Shown here: piece after piece, positions 9,519-17,027 of the stretch
Numbering within the stretch: the stretch's first letter is position 1
Layout of the letters: each line of letters begins with the position of its first letter
NCBI GenBank assembly: GCA_051745935.1
Contig: JBNJEM010000034.1
Location: 1 to 24,997 of the forward strand
DNA from: JBNJEM01 sp051745935
GTDB lineage: Bacteria; Planctomycetota; Planctomycetia; Pirellulales; Pirellulaceae
Length of the DNA: 24,997 bases
Direction of reading: 5' to 3'
The notes under the pieces: generated by a model
Seen by the model: the letters and a program-made list of their open reading frames with translations, nothing else
Databases searched by the model: none
What the model was told of the DNA's origin: nothing
Made by a program: the position numbers and the translations under genes

Positions 9519-10753
9519 AATTCCGTGAACATCAGCTTGACAATGGGCTGGAGATCATCGCCGAGTGCAATCCGGCAGCCTACTCGACGGCTCTCGGCTT
9601 CTTCCTGCAAACCGGTTCTCGGGATGAGACCGACGAATTGTCGGGAGTCAGTCATTTCTTGGAGCATATGGCGTTTAAGGGGACGCCGTTGCGCACCGCG
9701 GCCGATGTCAATCGGGAGCTTGACGAATTGGGAGCCAATGCGAATGCGTTTACGAGTGAAGAGCAGACGGTTTATTACGTGAGCGTGTTGCCGGAGTACC
9801 AGGACGGCGCGCTCGATCTGCTCTGTGATATCATGCGCCCGTCCTTGCGGGAAGATGACTTTGAAATGGAAAAGCAGGTCATCCTGGAGGAGATCGCGAA
9901 ATACGAGGACCAACCCCCGTTTGGAGCGCACGAAAGGAGCATGGCGGTCCACTTTCGCGATCATCCGCTCTCCCATGGCATCCTGGGAACCCTTGAAAGC
10001 GTCTCGGCTCTGACGCCGGAACAGATGCGTGAGTATTTTAACGTCCAATACGCGCCGAACAACATGACGCTGGCCGCGGCCGGGAACATCGATTTTGAAA
10101 ACTTGGTGAGGCTCGTGGAGAAGAAATGCGGCCATTGGAAAAGGCAGACGCTGCAACGTCCGATCCCACCGGCCACGCCGCGCTCCGATTTCCAGGTCTT
10201 TCCCAACGACGTGGCATCACTGGAATACGTGATCCAAATCGCCAACGGCCCGTCCGCGACCGACCCCGCTCGGCACGCCGCCCGCGTGCTTAGCACGATT
10301 CTAGGGGATGATAGTGGGAGTCGATTGTTCTGGAAACTCGTTGATACCGGGCGGGCCGAATGTGCCATCATGGGTTCGTACGAATACCAGGGGGCGGGGA
10401 TTTTCATGTCCATGCTCTGTGGTACGCCAACCGATACCTCCGACAACCTGCAAGCCATCATGGATACCATGCGGGACGTCGAAGCGAATGGGGTCACCGC
10501 GGACGAACTGGTACAGGCCCGGAATAAGATCTGTTCGCAAGTCGTCCTACAGAGTGAACGCCCCACCAACCGCTTGTTCGCCGTGGGGGAAGACTGGCTG
10601 CAACGCCGTAAGTACACGTCTGTTGGCGAAATGATCCAGTGTTACCAGAATGTGAGTCGGCGCGACATCCAAAACGTGCTCGCCGCGTATCCGCTTACCA
10701 TGCACAGTACGGTCAGTGTCGGGCCACTCCGAACGCTTGATCGGCCCAGCTGA
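9515..10753 (+). CDS. M16-family zinc metallopeptidase, catalytic subunit
   Basis: A 412-residue M16B peptidase with an intact zinc motif H47-F-L-E-H51 (SHFLEHMAFKGT) and the downstream glutamate ligand in VILEEIAKY (E125/E126), close to the expected spacing of about 76 residues. The paired C-terminal domain carries DDSGSRLFWKLVDTGRAECA. The start is TTG 9515 inside TTGA, so it overlaps the stop of the upstream subunit by 4 bp; GGAG at 9503-9506 is well placed as the ribosome-binding site. This arrangement supports obligate co-expression of a heterodimer. Likely substrates are short or unfolded peptides. A signal peptide is not evident in either subunit, so a cytoplasmic location is the simplest reading. 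Confidence 0.92.
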   Translation: MKFREHQLDNGLEIIAECNPAAYSTALGFFLQTGSRDETDELSGVSHFLEHMAFKGTPLRTAADVNRELDELGANANAFTSEEQTVYYVSVLPEYQDGALDLLCDIMRPSLREDDFEMEKQVILEEIAKYEDQPPFGAHERSMAVHFRDHPLSHGILGTLESVSALTPEQMREYFNVQYAPNNMTLAAAGNIDFENLVRLVEKKCGHWKRQTLQRPIPPATPRSDFQVFPNDVASLEYVIQIANGPSATDPARHAARVLSTILGDDSGSRLFWKLVDTGRAECAIMGSYEYQGAGIFMSMLCGTPTDTSDNLQAIMDTMRDVEANGVTADELVQARNKICSQVVLQSERPTNRLFAVGEDWLQRRKYTSVGEMIQCYQNVSRRDIQNVLAAYPLTMHSTVSVGPLRTLDRPS

Positions 10754-10754
10754 G

Positions 10755-10784
10755 TGGACCGTCACCACTGGCATAACCGGTCCA
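10755..10784 (+). terminator. Possible stem-loop terminator after the M16 pair
   Basis: TGGACCG (10755-10761) pairs perfectly with CGGTCCA (10778-10784) across a 16-nt loop, starting just after the TGA stop of the peptidase gene. No U-tract follows, so intrinsic termination is uncertain. Confidence 0.35.
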
Positions 10785-10850
10785 ATACCGTTGCGTAAGA
10801 CCCGAATGAACTCAACTCCCCGCCGCAAACGATACTTGTCTTACCGTGAT

Positions 10851-10954
10851 ATACTTCAGGCGGTCGGATTTGTCCCGGTGGAAAGCCGCTCGACGCAAGC
10901 CGTCCTCCCGTTGGTCGGACGCGCGGCGGACAAAATCATCCGCGACCGGTATAC
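10851..10954 (+). repeat. 104-bp hairpin repeat, copy 4
   Basis: A diverged copy. Position 22 (10872) is G and position 81 (10931) is C, giving a new G-C pair in the middle stem (GGATTTGTCC with GGACAAAATC). Position 15 is C, giving a C-G pair instead of T-G. It lies between the M16 pair and the small secreted protein. Confidence 0.93.
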
Positions 10955-11242
10955 ATGGCCAGCCGCGGGCTCGGAGTTTGGTGTGGCCGGTCGGTCAATG
11001 GACAGCCAAAACACCCGGCTCGCCGTTTCCGCCCCCAATGAATATCCGCGAAAGCTTTCAAATTCGTGCCTGTTTAGCCGATCGGCGCGAGGCGGGCTTT
11101 CCTAGGGGCTGGTGGACTGCCGTGAACCCGGCGAGACACCTGGAAATGTTCCGTCCAGCCGGCTTAGCCTGGAAAGCCTGGCGTACATGGTGGGCAGTCC
11201 GCCAAAGTGTTACCGAAGTTCAGTGCCGCGAAAGGACACGGT
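10955..11242. other. Intergenic region, no recognised feature
   Basis: About 290 bp between 104-bp copy 4 and the small secreted protein. The only support for a regulatory element is AAAGGA just before the ATG at 11243. Confidence 0.5.
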
Positions 11243-11560
11243 ATGCGTTTCCCTTTATTCTTCGCAATGCTCGTCATCGGCATCGCGATGCTTTCGGCGA
11301 CGCCAGACGCCAATGCCAAGCACCACTGTTTCGCGAATGTCCATCCCCTGCTGAACTACGTGCATCGGTGCCTGGGCGTCGGGTGGAGCGATGGGTATCA
11401 CGCGGCCGGTGGCTGGACCAGGCCGGAGCGGAAACAGTACGGGAGCCCAGCCAACGCGACGATTCATCCACGACAAGATGTCGCGAGGCCCGTGGTCGTT
11501 GCCCCGACTTTCCAACAACCCACTCGTGCCGGCGCGGCGGGATACGACGTTGGGAACTAA
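11243..11560 (+). CDS. Small secreted protein of unknown function
   Basis: A 105-residue protein with a clear signal peptide: MRFP, then a hydrophobic core FFAMLVIGIAMLSA, ending in the cleavage-like PDANA|K. The mature part begins KHHCFANVHPLLNYVHRCLG with two cysteines, then GWSDGYHAAGGWTRP and a low-complexity tail. Residues C-terminal to the WSDGYH segment show no enzyme motif. ATG 11243 is supported by AAAGGA at 11231-11236 and by the signal peptide starting exactly there; an in-frame GTG at 11207 would bury the signal. The stop abuts the 80-bp array (11559-11796) that precedes ndk. I do not recognise a named family. Confidence 0.75.
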   Translation: MRFPLFFAMLVIGIAMLSATPDANAKHHCFANVHPLLNYVHRCLGVGWSDGYHAAGGWTRPERKQYGSPANATIHPRQDVARPVVVAPTFQQPTRAGAAGYDVGN

Positions 11561-11796
11561 AAAGCTGGGAAAGCCATTCACGTTTCCTTGCCCCAGGCGA
11601 TGTGGGCGTGGAGGCTAGGTTTTGTTTCCGGCTGTAAAAAGTCGTCAAGGCCATTCACGTTTCCTTGCCCCAGGGGGGTTGGGCGTGGAGACCACATTTT
11701 GTTTCCGGCTGTAAAAAGCCCGAACCACGCCGTGGAGTTTTCCGACTGCCGACGCGGTGCGGAGCGGGAAACACGGTTTTGTTTCCGGCTGTAAAA
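11559..11796 (+). repeat. Tandem array of three 77-80-bp repeat units upstream of ndk
   Basis: Units start at 11559, 11636 and 11713. The first two share CCATTCACGTTTCCTTGCCC and GGTTTTGTTTCCGGCTGT-like ends; the third has a diverged middle. All end TTTTGTTTCCGGCTGTAAAA. This is a subfamily of the 80-bp repeat, distinct from the array at 7769, and it ends 24 bp before the ndk start. Confidence 0.92.
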
Positions 11797-11819
11797 CGTG
11801 AGAGGGGAGTGAAGCACCT

Positions 11820-12278
11820 ATGGAGCGTACGCTTGTTCTACTCAAGCCAGACTGTGTCCAGCGTCGGCTGATGGGTTGCGTCATCAGGCGGCTCGAAAAC
11901 AAAGGCCTCAATATCATCGCCATGAAGATGTTACAGGTCACGCCGGAACTGGCCCGCGAGCACTACGCGGAACACGTGGAAAAGCCGTTCTATCCCGCCC
12001 TGGAGGAATTCATCACGGGGGCGCCGATCGTGGCCATGATCGTGCAAGGGCTCGAGGCCATTCGGGTGGTGCGAGAATTGGTCGGCGATACCAGTGGCTT
12101 GAAGGCACCGGCGGGCACGATCCGGGGGGACTTCAGCAACAGCCAGCAAAAAAACCTGGTGCACGCTTCCGACGGTCCCGAGTCGGCCGCTCGCGAAATC
12201 GGCTTGTTCTTCGCGGACAGTGAAATCTGTAGCTTCAAACTCACACTCGCCCCGTGGCTGAAAGCCGCGAACGAATAG
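11820..12278 (+). CDS. ndk: Nucleoside diphosphate kinase
   Basis: A 152-residue NDP kinase, which transfers the gamma-phosphate from ATP to NDPs by a phosphohistidine intermediate. The catalytic H115 sits in NLVHASDGPESA; K9 in LLKPD and the RGDFS segment (102-106) complete the nucleotide site. The length is standard for the family (about 140-155 aa). The ATG at 11820 follows a purine-rich GAGAGGGGAG. Three tandem 80-bp repeat units end 24 bp before the start codon, which puts the array in the leader or promoter region of this housekeeping gene. Downstream there is a GTTCACG/CGCTAAT repeat rather than a partner gene. Confidence 0.97.
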   Translation: MERTLVLLKPDCVQRRLMGCVIRRLENKGLNIIAMKMLQVTPELAREHYAEHVEKPFYPALEEFITGAPIVAMIVQGLEAIRVVRELVGDTSGLKAPAGTIRGDFSNSQQKNLVHASDGPESAAREIGLFFADSEICSFKLTLAPWLKAANE

Positions 12279-12283
12279 AGTAG

Positions 12284-12349
12284 CCGTTCACGAGTAGTGA
12301 AACGACGGAACCGCCGGCGGAAACCGCTAATCGACGCTCACAAGGGTTA
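12284..12349. repeat. GTTCACG / CGCTAAT composite repeat after ndk
   Basis: GTAGCCGTTCACGAGTAG (from about 12290) is followed by GACGGAACCG and GGAAACCGCTAATCGACGCT. The order matches the left arm of the composite at 4844. It sits between ndk and the convergent hypothetical frame. Confidence 0.7.
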
Positions 12350-12601
12350 ACGCCGGCTTCGCCCGAAACCCAAGAGGGCGGAGGGCGGAAACTTCTCCGG
12401 CGACGGTATCATCGGCCCCGGCATGCGACCGATCCGGGCGCACTCCGCAGTCATTTCGTCGAGTTCGGCGTTCGTGATGTAGCGGCCGTCGCGAGCCATG
12501 TGTAAAGACGTATCCGTCTCACCATTTTCGGCATCAGCGTCAGTCAATGTGGTCACAAAGTGCGCCTCGTATCGCCGTTTGGTCCAGGGCTTGGCGGACA
12601 T
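12347..12601 (-). CDS. Possible small hypothetical protein
   Basis: An 84-residue minus-strand frame beginning MSAKPWTKRRYEAHF and containing RDGRYITNAELDEMTAECAR. Its amino-acid composition is protein-like and it is preceded by an in-frame TGA eight codons upstream. There is no strong ribosome-binding site, no recognised domain and no obvious partner. It lies convergently after ndk, with a CGCTAAT repeat at its 3' end. It could be a real small gene, a remnant of a larger one, or chance. Confidence 0.35.
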   Translation of the reverse strand: MSAKPWTKRRYEAHFVTTLTDADAENGETDTSLHMARDGRYITNAELDEMTAECARIGRMPGPMIPSPEKFPPSALLGFGRSRR

Positions 12602-12843
12602 TCCGTTGCGTGCGAAGGTGTCTCAACAGGTAAACGAGCGGTCGGACTCGGGCCCAACCAACTTGGCCGGGCTGGAGAGACAGAGGAGGGGAATCACGAA
12701 CGGCTCAGAAACAATTTCGGCATTTTTCGGAGGGTGGCACTTTCCTGAGCGAGCGGCAAGGCGCGTTCCATCTCCAGAAAACGCGGATCGCGAGCGGAGC
12801 CAGTGTGCCGGACGATTCGGAGGCACGTTGAATTGGGGAAGTT
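12602..12843. other. Intergenic region, no gene seen
   Basis: About 240 bp before 104-bp copy 5. Overlapping frames on both strands look non-coding. Confidence 0.4.
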
Positions 12844-12947
12844 ATATTTCAGGCGGTTGGATTTTTCCGGGTGGAACGCTGCCCGACGCAAGCCGTCCTC
12901 CCGTTGGTCGGACTCGCGGCGGAGAAAGTCATCCGCGACCGGTATAT
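12844..12947 (+). repeat. 104-bp hairpin repeat, copy 5
   Basis: Full 104-bp copy with intact ATAT ends. It ends 14 bp from the stop codon of the minus-strand STAS gene, so it is antisense to that transcript's 3' end. Confidence 0.95.
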
Positions 12948-12961
12948 TCTTGACTGATCCC

Positions 12962-13327
12962 TTAGCCGAACCAACCCTTGCTGCCGAACGCTTTCACTGC
13001 CTTGTCTTGCGTCTTGTAGACATCAAAGATCTTGTTGAGTTTCATGATTTCAAACACTTCGGACACACTGTCTGAAATGTCGCTCAACTTCAGTGTCACG
13101 CCCTCAGCCTTGCATTTTTTGTTCAAGAGGACGAGTTTTCCGATCATGGCGGAGGACATGAAATCCACGCCGCTGAAGTTCAGCACCAGCCGTTTGCTGG
13201 TCGCCGCGCTGACCGCCTCCAGCAGTTCGGAGCCAATTTCTTGGATCTTCACCTCGTCCAGTAGTTTGGACTCCTGGAAGCGAACTACGAGTACCCCATC
13301 GGTTTCTTGAGTTCGTAGCAATGCCAT
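12962..13327 (-). CDS. STAS-domain anti-sigma factor antagonist
   Basis: A 121-residue single STAS domain of the SpoIIAA/RsbV type, which binds an anti-sigma kinase to release a sigma factor or acts in a partner-switching circuit. The core strand/helix reads RLVLNFSGVDFMSSAMIGKLV (about 46-66); S59 aligns with the regulatory phosphoserine of the MDSSGLG motif, although the usual preceding Asp is replaced by S58. The ATG at 13327 has AAGGGG eight bases upstream. A frame extending further upstream to 13693 has no such signal and gives implausible protein. No kinase or phosphatase partner is encoded nearby. A plus-oriented 104-bp repeat ends 14 bp past its stop. Confidence 0.92.
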   Translation of the reverse strand: MALLRTQETDGVLVVRFQESKLLDEVKIQEIGSELLEAVSAATSKRLVLNFSGVDFMSSAMIGKLVLLNKKCKAEGVTLKLSDISDSVSEVFEIMKLNKIFDVYKTQDKAVKAFGSKGWFG

Positions 13328-13884
13328 CAATTGAACCCCTTGTAGGCGGCGAGACAAACAAATGGTGCCTACTTTATTGGTTCCGTCGCAGGCACCCCGC
13401 GTCAGCTTAGCAGGGTTTGCGGGTCGAAGCAATTGGCCCGCCGATGGTGCGGTGGGGCCGCGAAAAGAGCGGGCCCAGCACCGCTGTAAACCGGGGCACG
13501 CAACGGCATGGACCGGTCCGCCTCGCGGCGCCGTTGGGTCATGCCGACCACCCGGGAGCGGCAACCGCTCGGTGTCTCCAGTAGACCGTTGTGCTGGGCT
13601 GATGAAAACGCCGGATGATGGGCAGGCTGAGGCGAATAGGGACTTCACCTTCTGTTGCGCCCCTTGCGGTTTGCAATTGAGCTGTGTCCGCATGCTCCCT
13701 TTGGTCTTTTGGTCCCGTACGTCCTTTTTCAGTAACCGGTAAGGCGCAACAAATTGGGGTGACAGGACTTAGAGTTTATCCTCACCCCACCGTTGCGCCT
13801 GGGGGCACACGCCTTGTGTCCCTACCGGGCCCCAACGGCACGGGCAGCTCCTCGAGCCCATTTTCCTGTCGCAATCGGTTCTGC
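13328..13884. other. Long region upstream of the STAS gene, no gene seen
   Basis: About 560 bp. Frames here have odd composition and no ribosome-binding site. The STAS ribosome-binding site AAGGGG is at its left edge, so the promoter should lie here, but I cannot place it. The right edge is 104-bp copy 6. Confidence 0.5.
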
Positions 13885-13988
13885 TTATACCGGTCGCAGA
13901 TGACTTTCTCCGCCGCGAGTCGGACCAACGGGAGGGCGGCCTGCGTCGGGCAGCGTCCCACCCGGAAAAATCCAACCGCCTGAAATAT
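13885..13988 (-). repeat. 104-bp hairpin repeat, copy 6
   Basis: Reverse-orientation copy, 104 bp, between the secreted helical protein and the STAS gene. A G-to-C change in the inner stem (GGTCCGAC) weakens one pair. Confidence 0.94.
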
Positions 13989-14095
13989 ATCTAAAATCGC
14001 TGCACCGCCCAACGCCGCTTCGCCCCCAGCCGGGGCCAGACCCAAAAACCCCGCGCCGAGAAAGGAGTTGGCGCTTGCTAGAGGAGCCCGCCGTC

Positions 14096-14821
14096 TCAGA
14101 AGCCAATCACGAAACCCGGTCCCCAAATATCCGACCAGACGGCGGCACGGGCCATTTCGCGAGAGTTAATAATCGATCTCGGCACCTGGTAACCGGTAGA
14201 GGGTTTTTGTCCCGCTCCTTGATTCAAACCCGCGCCGAACAATGGCAGATTGCGGGGTTTCGAAGCACGCTCCGCTTTCGCGGCGGTGGCTTGTTGCGCC
14301 ATGTACGCGTCCCGTTCCGCCACCGCCACCCCCCGGTTGCGCTCAACCGCCTGCTGCATCCAGACCAGGGTGTCATGTCTGGCTTGAATTTGCTTCAGCA
14401 CGGCCAACATTTCGCTGGGGTCCGCTTGCACGAGATCGTCGCGCAATTCCTCGAGTTCCTCTTCACTGTAGACCGCTTGCACACGAAGAAACTCGCGCAA
14501 CCACTGCTTGGTCTCCTGCCAACGGTCACTCCTGACAAACTCTCTCAACGGCTCCGTCTCCTCGAGCCACTGATCGAGTTGAGTGCCCGACATCTGGGAA
14601 ACCGCCGCTCGGATTTTGGCCATGTCCTCTTTTCGTAACAAGCCCGATTCAGTTAAAAACGTGTCGAGCCACAAGAGCGTCGTGTCCCGGCGTTCAGCCT
14701 CCGTCAGGTTGGGATCGGTAATGTCTCCTTCAACTTGCCCGTACGCGGAGGCGCCGCACAGCGGCAGGGCGGCCGCAACTAGAATCCATATCGCACACCG
14801 GTGATTCAATGAAAACTTCAT
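14096..14821 (-). CDS. Secreted alpha-helical protein of unknown function
   Basis: A 241-residue protein with a signal peptide (MKFSLNHRCAIWILVAAALP, ending near GASAYG|Q). The mature region is rich in Glu, Gln and Arg, and predicted helical by eye, for example SEEELEELRDDLVQADPSEM and the Ala/Gln stretch MAQQATAAKAERA. The C-terminus is Gly- and aromatic-rich (WSDIWGPGFVIGF). No catalytic motif is visible. The ATG at 14821 follows GAAAGAAAAAG and places the signal peptide at the true N-terminus; a longer in-frame start at 14929 is unlikely. Probably a periplasmic or cell-surface protein; no family recognised. Confidence 0.8.
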   Translation of the reverse strand: MKFSLNHRCAIWILVAAALPLCGASAYGQVEGDITDPNLTEAERRDTTLLWLDTFLTESGLLRKEDMAKIRAAVSQMSGTQLDQWLEETEPLREFVRSDRWQETKQWLREFLRVQAVYSEEELEELRDDLVQADPSEMLAVLKQIQARHDTLVWMQQAVERNRGVAVAERDAYMAQQATAAKAERASKPRNLPLFGAGLNQGAGQKPSTGYQVPRSIINSREMARAAVWSDIWGPGFVIGF

Positions 14822-15140
14822 GGGTCTTTTTCTTTCAGCTAATGTTTCAAAATGAACCGCGTCGCAACCTCGTGGTAACTCACGGGTTGCCCCCCTTCCC
14901 CTCACGAGACATGCCCAATTGTACGCCATCCGCTCAAAAATGACACAAATGCGCGCTGCCGCTAGCGGCTCGAACGACCAGAACGGCGTGCCTTACGGGG
15001 TTTGCGGATTGTGTCACGGTTGCCCAGCAGCGGTATAATCCGGGTTCCCGCTAGGCCTGCTCGGATCGAGCCGGGTCGTGGTCCCGTCCACCAAGCAGTC
15101 GCCTTGCACCTCTCTCGTCTCTCGATCGCCACGCCCATCC
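14822..15140. other. Intergenic region upstream of the secreted helical protein
   Basis: About 320 bp that should hold the minus-strand promoter of the secreted helical protein. No repeat other than the adjoining 104-bp copy 7, and no convincing gene. Confidence 0.4.
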
Positions 15141-15244
15141 CTATACCGGTCGCGGATGACGTTTACCGCCGCCAGTCCGACGAACGGGAGGACGGCTTGC
15201 GTCGGGCAGCTTTCCAGCCGGACAAATCCGACCGCCTGACGTAT
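15141..15244 (-). repeat. 104-bp hairpin repeat, copy 7
   Basis: The most diverged copy, in reverse orientation, still exactly 104 bp. It shares C at position 15 and GATTTGTCC with copy 4, but its right arm has GGTAAACGTC, so the middle stem pairs poorly. Confidence 0.92.
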
Positions 15245-15621
15245 GAATCCGCCATCGGATGGCCATGCCAAACGCCGCTGGCCATTTGAATTTGTATACG
15301 CGACCGGAGGTTTCTTCAAGCAATTCTCGGAGGGCAAACCGCTCGAGGCCGCATCGCGCTGGCCCCTGTTCCGCCACCAGGGCGCGAATCCAGCCCCCTC
15401 GATTTGCTCATGCATTCCGGAAATTCGCGGGAAACCGGAATGATGGCTCCAACGGTATATATCGGACAAATCGGACATGCTGCTTGCTCATCTTAGCAAC
15501 TTTTTGCCAGCTGGCTTATGAGAAACCGGGCTGAGGGGCTCGAATGGAGGGGTAGACCCGTTAGAGCGATCCGAGACTCAACGAGAGGGGGCCACCAGAA
15601 CAACGTGGCCGCCTATCTTGC
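15245..15621. other. Intergenic region between copy 7 and the NYN gene, no gene seen
   Basis: About 380 bp. Short frames on both strands lack ribosome-binding sites and family similarity. It lies downstream of the NYN gene on the minus strand. Confidence 0.45.
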
Positions 15622-16116
15622 CTAATCCTCGGGCAACCCGTCGAGGAGATCTTTCAGCTCCTCGGGCTCCAACCTTACATGCGGTTTCTCCGCCGGCGCC
15701 TCATCGGCTGATTGGAGCCGGACTTGGGACACCCATTGTTCCGCGTCGACAGCCTTCGCCTTCCTCCGTCGAGCGGCCCGGTGGAGACGGTGGTCACTGG
15801 AGACGACCGTCACTGCGCGAGGGCTGGAATGATTGCGGATCAATTCTTCCAGCATGTCATCCGCTTCGGTTCCACGCGGCGTGAAGTGAATCCGAAGCTC
15901 GTGCTTCCGGGCCGAACGCGGTAGCCCCGGCGGCGCGTCGTGGGCATCGAAGACGACGGTTGTTCGTCGTCGTTGGGCATCATCCAGCACCTGTCCAAGC
16001 CAATCCAGCAACGCTTCTCGGGAGCTCTCCAAAGACGTCCGGCCCCCCCTTCCGAACACGCCACTGGCATGGAGCAGGTTATACCCGTCTATTAAGATCC
16101 AGCGGTTCTTTGCCAA
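15622..16116 (-). CDS. YacP-like NYN-domain protein (putative RNase)
   Basis: A 164-residue NYN/PIN-fold protein related to YacP (Rae1). Acidic residues of the metal site are visible: D10 in ILIDGYNLLHA, D57 in VVFDAHDAP, E84/D86/D87 in TEADDMLEELI and D108 in VSSDHRLHRAA. In Bacillus, Rae1/YacP is a ribosome-associated RNase; that role here is an inference from the fold. Start choice: TTG 16116 puts the first beta strand near the N-terminus and has GGAAG upstream. An in-frame GTG at 16152 would add 12 residues, but it lies only 4 bp downstream of a TATAAT box. The C-terminal 30 residues are charged and probably flexible. Confidence 0.83.
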   Translation of the reverse strand: MAKNRWILIDGYNLLHASGVFGRGGRTSLESSREALLDWLGQVLDDAQRRRTTVVFDAHDAPPGLPRSARKHELRIHFTPRGTEADDMLEELIRNHSSPRAVTVVSSDHRLHRAARRRKAKAVDAEQWVSQVRLQSADEAPAEKPHVRLEPEELKDLLDGLPED

Positions 16117-16156
16117 TGTGTCTTGCTTCCATTTGTATGAAACGAGGGACACTTCA

Positions 16157-16162
16157 ATTATA
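16157..16162 (-). promoter_or_regulatory. -10-like TATAAT box for the NYN gene
   Basis: On the minus strand GTGTATAATTG gives a perfect TATAAT about 40 bp upstream of the TTG start. No good -35 is visible at 17 bp, so promoter use is tentative. Confidence 0.4.
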
Positions 16163-16315
16163 CACCGCCGGGCTCGGCCTGCGGAACCAGCACTTTGTTC
16201 GGCTCTTGATCCACTTCCCCGACAGCATGAATCATTGGACCGCGACGCAACACCACTCGACCACGCCTGAACGGCGGAACCTCAAGGCGGTACCGCCGTG
16301 AAAATGACAAGACGG

Positions 16316-16345
16316 TTGACAAACCTTCTCTAAAAAAGTTACACT
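16316..16345 (+). promoter_or_regulatory. Sigma70-like promoter of the PerR-like gene
   Basis: TTGACA (16316-16321), an 18-bp spacer and TACACT (16340-16345) form a good housekeeping-type promoter 29 bp before the ATG at 16375. A perfect 12-bp palindrome GGCGGTACCGCC lies just upstream at 16286-16297 and might be an operator. No classic PerR box is evident. Confidence 0.6.
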
Positions 16346-16374
16346 AAGCCCATGATGAATGGTACTTTTTATCA

Positions 16375-16815
16375 ATGAAAAAGCAGGATGTCAAGAGACG
16401 TTTGCAGGCATTTGAATCGCTTTGCCGCCAGCGGGGGCTACCGGTGACGGTCCAGCGTCGCGAGATCCTGGAAACCGTCTTGCAGCGAGAAGATCACCCG
16501 ACCGCCGACCAGGTTTACGATGCCTTGTCAGGCCGTATTCCCGGGCTATCGCGCATGACCGTATACCGCGTGCTGAGCATGCTTGTGGAAATGGGAATCA
16601 TCGGTCGTTTGCATCATCCGGGCACGGTAGCCCGCTTCGACGGAAGGGAGGATCGGCATCATCACTTGATCTGCGGACGATGTGGAAAAGTAATCGACAT
16701 TCAGGACACCCGGTGCGACGGATTGCCACTTCCAAACATCTCGAACCACGAATTCGAAATCGAGGATTTTTCGGTTCACTTTTCGGGCATTTGTTCCGAG
16801 TGTCGCCGAGTTTAA
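16375..16815 (+). CDS. Fur-family regulator, PerR-like
   Basis: A 146-residue Fur superfamily repressor. The N-terminal winged helix includes HPTADQVYDAL and GLSRMTVYRVLSML (recognition helix, about 57-70). The structural zinc site is C100/C103 and C140/C143. By hand alignment to Bacillus PerR the regulatory-metal ligands are all present: H41 (PerR H37), D89 (D85), H95 (H91), H97 (H93) and D108 (D104). Asp at the last position, in KVIDIQ, rather than the Glu of Fur (KVIEF), favours a peroxide sensor that works by metal-catalysed histidine oxidation. It is followed 212 bp downstream by a cytochrome c peroxidase operon and further by a peroxiredoxin, which fits. Start ATG 16375 lies 29 bp after a good promoter. 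A Fur or Zur role cannot be excluded. Confidence 0.87.
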   Translation: MKKQDVKRRLQAFESLCRQRGLPVTVQRREILETVLQREDHPTADQVYDALSGRIPGLSRMTVYRVLSMLVEMGIIGRLHHPGTVARFDGREDRHHHLICGRCGKVIDIQDTRCDGLPLPNISNHEFEIEDFSVHFSGICSECRRV

Positions 16816-17027
16816 CGTCTTTCCACCATTCCTGTTCACGCACCACGGGTTTTCAGACACAACAAGATATTTTTACAGCCCGCGACAAAACTGAGTTCTC
16901 GCTTCCAAGACCCCTTGGATTACGGGACATCTGGACGGTTTTGTTACGGGATCTTACGCTCTACACAGTCCGCGACCGGATAAGACGGCGTGGCTTTCCA
17001 ACGTACTCTTGACCTGGAGGTAGCACC

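Noticed and set aside
12962..13693. A 243-codon version of the STAS gene
   Set aside because: The extra N-terminus is Arg/Pro/Gly-rich and unlike a protein domain; the ATG at 13327 has AAGGGG and begins exactly at the STAS fold.
13362..13742. A 126-codon plus-strand frame
   Set aside because: Composition and lack of a start signal suggest chance; it lies antisense to the STAS upstream region.
16286..16297. The palindrome GGCGGTACCGCC as a PerR or Fur box
   Set aside because: It is GC-rich, unlike the AT-rich PerR and Fur boxes; noted only as a possible operator in the promoter entry.
16422..17012. A 196-codon plus-strand frame
   Set aside because: It overlaps the PerR-like gene in another frame and has the Arg/Ser-rich look of out-of-frame GC-rich DNA.
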